NCBI GenBank assembly: GCA_013817115.1
Contig: JACDDG010000108.1
Span: forward strand, 1-7,523
Direction: 5' to 3'
Source of the DNA: Parachlamydiaceae bacterium
GTDB lineage: Bacteria; Chlamydiota; Chlamydiia; Chlamydiales; Parachlamydiaceae
Length of the DNA: 7,523 bases
Each line of letters begins with the position of its first letter. Positions within the stretch are counted from its first letter, which is position 1. The notes beneath the pieces were generated by a model. That model was not told the DNA's origin. It searched no databases and was given only the letters and a program-made list of their open reading frames with translations. A program made the translations under genes and the position numbers. Shown in pieces: positions 5,508 through 7,523 of the stretch.

Positions 5508-7367
5508 ATGCATGTAAATCGAGAACAAACTAGCCCCGAAATTGGAAACATAAAGTCACCTGTTTCACAACCTAGTGAAAAAACCTCATTAGGCTCTCTT
5601 GATAATTCGGCTGACACATCCATTAAAAATGGGAATAGCAACGTTTCGGGATCCTCTACAAAGACAACTCCAACGTTAGCTGGATTGGCCAGCAGGGTTC
5701 AAACAGGAATTGGGAATCTTTCACAAGCGGTATCCCATTCAGCCTTTGTAAAAAGTATGAAGGAAGTTTTACGCCCTCTCGGTAAAGTTCCAGAACAGAT
5801 AAAGGAGGGCTTTCAAAGGAATGGTCGATCCGATCAAGCAGCTCTAAATCAAATAAGTGGTTCAAGCGATGGGGGAAGAAAGTCAGCTGTGGATGGCGCT
5901 ATTAAGCTTATACAAGATAGAAACTGGTCAGTCGAGGGTAGTAAAAATGACCCTGATAAGCTGGCCGATAAATTAGAACAGGCAATTGGAATAGAAACTA
6001 AAGAAATGGAATTTGAAAAAGGTAATAGTAACATGTATAAAGCTGACCTACATAAAGCAAAAATTAGCGAATATAAGGCGGCTCTAAAACAACTAGACTT
6101 TTTTTGTGAAAAGGGCAGGTCAAATGTCGACGGAGAGGGACAGATAAAAGTCGAGAAACCAATGAATAATGTCAGCAGCTCTAAAGCAGAGCCCTCCAAA
6201 TTCGCCACTAGCACAAAAGAAGAAAGCAAAAACTTAGACCAGCTCCGCAAGGAAAATGCTATTGCAACAGTCAGTTCATTGAAAGAGAGTATCGATAAAC
6301 TTGATCAAGGTGACAAAAAACTACGATTTGTAGATGGCAAATTTTCTGCAGAGGATCGGTCTGTTATTTCAAAAATGACAACGAAGAATGTTGGTTCTAG
6401 TGAAGAATCCAAGGCCGCTATGAGCCATCTATTAGGCGATTTAAAAGAACTTTCAAAGTCTGCAGACCCAGAAATAAAAAAAGAGGCCTTTTCTATTTTA
6501 GTGAAGCTCAATAATAGCGAATGGGCTAGTAAGACTATTAAAAAAGATGAAAAGCTAAGTGGTCAATTTATGGAAATTAAACTAGGACCAGGTGTTTTTT
6601 CCGAAAATTTAGATAAACAACTTTTACAGTATGCAAACAGTGCTGGTAAAGAAGTTTTAATTCTTGAAGGGGGTATGTTAATTAGTATTCCAAAAGATGA
6701 TTCTAGAGCAACAGATAAAAATTTAATTATTGCAATGAAAGAAATAAGTTTAATTTCAAATCAATTAGCTTCTAGCTCCAAATACAAAATTTCAGATAAT
6801 GGAGCGGACTTGAATGATACTATTGATAAACTGCAAGCCAGAGAGTCTACGAAAGATTTAATTAACAGCGACCTCGAAAAAAATTTAGGCACTTCTAAGA
6901 ATAATTTAGAAAAATCTTTAGTAGCCGAATTTAAAAAAGCTCTAGGACCAGCTATTGAAAATGTCAATATAAATATAAGATTAACAAGTACACTTATCGC
7001 ACTTAACACATCTCCTGCAGTAAATAAGTTCATCAATTTAGATGTAGAGCAAAAATTGGTAAACGTATATTCTGAAAAAATAGTAAACATAAACAAATAC
7101 CTATTGTCAGATAAACTTGACGAATTTCGAACTGGTGCTTTTCAAAGTGCATCCAGTAATATTCTACCGGATGCTAAAGGAAGCTTATTAAAATTGATAT
7201 TGGGTAGTGAGGTTATTAGCTCTATAAAAGAGGAGGATAAGAATGTCTTGAAGGAAAGCATTAAGCTCATAACAGCTTCCTTAGATAAGGATATAAAAGT
7301 GGACGAAGAAAAACTCAACTTGGCTTTTGAGAATTTCACCCGAATTATTAAGAGTACGATCCCTTAA
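5508..7367 (+). CDS. Putative type III secreted effector or translocator-like protein, no known domain
   Basis: The 619-aa product is hydrophilic and rich in Ser, Lys, Asn, Asp and Glu. Residues 1-55 are low-complexity (Ser/Thr/Asn/Pro; MHVNREQTSPEIGN at the start), the kind of disordered N-terminus used as a type III secretion signal. Residues 57-95 (LAGLASRVQTGIGNLSQAV...) are mildly amphipathic and could be the chaperone-binding segment. From about 100 to 450 the chain alternates charged helices and Ser-rich linkers, with likely coiled-coil around 225-265. From about 450 to 619 it is a compact-looking, mainly helical block (LEKSLVAEFKKALG, FINLDVEQKLVNVY, LLKLILGSEVISSI). There is no Sec signal, no long membrane helix and no catalytic motif I can name. 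The SycD-like gene directly upstream makes it the probable client. Classical SycD clients are membrane-inserting translocators, and the lack of a clear hydrophobic hairpin argues for an effector instead. Function is unknown. Confidence 0.72.
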   Translation: MHVNREQTSPEIGNIKSPVSQPSEKTSLGSLDNSADTSIKNGNSNVSGSSTKTTPTLAGLASRVQTGIGNLSQAVSHSAFVKSMKEVLRPLGKVPEQIKEGFQRNGRSDQAALNQISGSSDGGRKSAVDGAIKLIQDRNWSVEGSKNDPDKLADKLEQAIGIETKEMEFEKGNSNMYKADLHKAKISEYKAALKQLDFFCEKGRSNVDGEGQIKVEKPMNNVSSSKAEPSKFATSTKEESKNLDQLRKENAIATVSSLKESIDKLDQGDKKLRFVDGKFSAEDRSVISKMTTKNVGSSEESKAAMSHLLGDLKELSKSADPEIKKEAFSILVKLNNSEWASKTIKKDEKLSGQFMEIKLGPGVFSENLDKQLLQYANSAGKEVLILEGGMLISIPKDDSRATDKNLIIAMKEISLISNQLASSSKYKISDNGADLNDTIDKLQARESTKDLINSDLEKNLGTSKNNLEKSLVAEFKKALGPAIENVNINIRLTSTLIALNTSPAVNKFINLDVEQKLVNVYSEKIVNINKYLLSDKLDEFRTGAFQSASSNILPDAKGSLLKLILGSEVISSIKEEDKNVLKESIKLITASLDKDIKVDEEKLNLAFENFTRIIKSTIP

Positions 7368-7381
7368 AAAATATCTAAGCA

Positions 7382-7523
7382 CTATTGAATTGAGTCTTTT
7401 CTTTCCCGTTGAGCAAAAGCAAGCTGAAAAAAAAGACGCCGACCCTTTCTCCTATTTTTAGAAGCCCTGGCTATATCTTTCCAAATTCTGCTTTGATTCC
7501 ATAGATTAGAAAAATAGGTATTC
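7382..7523 (-). CDS. C-terminal end of an unknown gene entering from the right edge
   Basis: On the minus strand the frame starting at 7522 is open to TAG 7382-7384, giving 46 residues: NTYFSNLWNQSRIWKDIARA, then SKNRRKGRRLFFQLAFAQRE, then RKDSIQ. The composition (Trp, aromatic and a basic cluster) and the lack of stops in AT-rich sequence suggest a real coding end. It is convergent with the 619-aa gene; the two stop codons are 14 bases apart. No clear terminator hairpin is seen in between. The family is not recognised, and the gene could itself be a fragment. Confidence 0.45.
   Translation of the reverse strand, partial: NTYFSNLWNQSRIWKDIARASKNRRKGRRLFFQLAFAQRERKDSIQ

Noticed and set aside
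5849..6250. 133-codon minus-strand frame within the 619-aa gene
   Set aside because: Its Ser/Leu/Phe-rich translation is the expected complement of the Lys/Glu/Ser-rich sense frame. It has no start signal of its own.
6920..7000. RasGAP-like reading of the KKALGPAIENVN segment in the 619-aa protein
   Set aside because: Only a few residues resemble the FLR...PAI region, and there is no arginine finger or other support.

Overview
The window is visibly AT-rich. It carries a transporter-like membrane protein fused to HEAT repeats, a type III secretion chaperone of the SycD/LcrH kind, and effector-like genes. Together these suggest an obligate intracellular bacterium of the Chlamydiae, most likely an amoeba-associated 'environmental' lineage such as the Parachlamydiaceae. 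That placement is inferred from gene content and style; no marker gene is present to prove it.

Layout. Bases 1-240 hold a terminator-like palindrome and a short minus-strand coding remnant. Bases 281-3073 (or from TTG 257) encode one large plus-strand protein: twelve predicted membrane helices resembling the nucleotide transporter (NTT/Tlc) or MFS fold, then a HEAT-repeat tail. A 13-codon mini-ORF with a good ribosome binding site overlaps its start. Bases 3085-3248 form a 164-bp near-perfect palindrome just after the stop codon. It lies between this gene and a convergent minus-strand locus, and is probably a dispersed repeat that can also end transcription from both sides.

Bases 3271-4401 on the minus strand look like one broken gene. 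A well-initiated N-terminal piece (4246-4401) is followed by two frame-shifted pieces (3702-4229 and 3271-3729). The two longer pieces carry the His/Asp half and the Gln/Cys half of what reads as a cysteine-protease-like domain with the residue order His-Asp-Gln-Cys. A single-base frame change near 3727-3730 separates them.

Bases 4402-4683 are a gene-free, very AT-rich divergent promoter region. The same 12-base motif, ending in TATAAT, occurs once facing each way. To the right, a predicted two-gene operon reads out on the plus strand: a 269-aa SycD-like TPR chaperone (4684-5493), then after 14 bases and a strong Shine-Dalgarno a 619-aa Ser/Asn/Lys-rich protein with no recognised domain (5508-7367). 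It is probably the secreted client of the chaperone. A convergent minus-strand gene runs in from the right edge (7382-7523).

Together, the central and right part reads as a small effector island: chaperone plus cognate effector on one side, a decayed protease-like effector on the other, with matching promoters. I saw no tRNA, rRNA, CRISPR array or intact insertion sequence.
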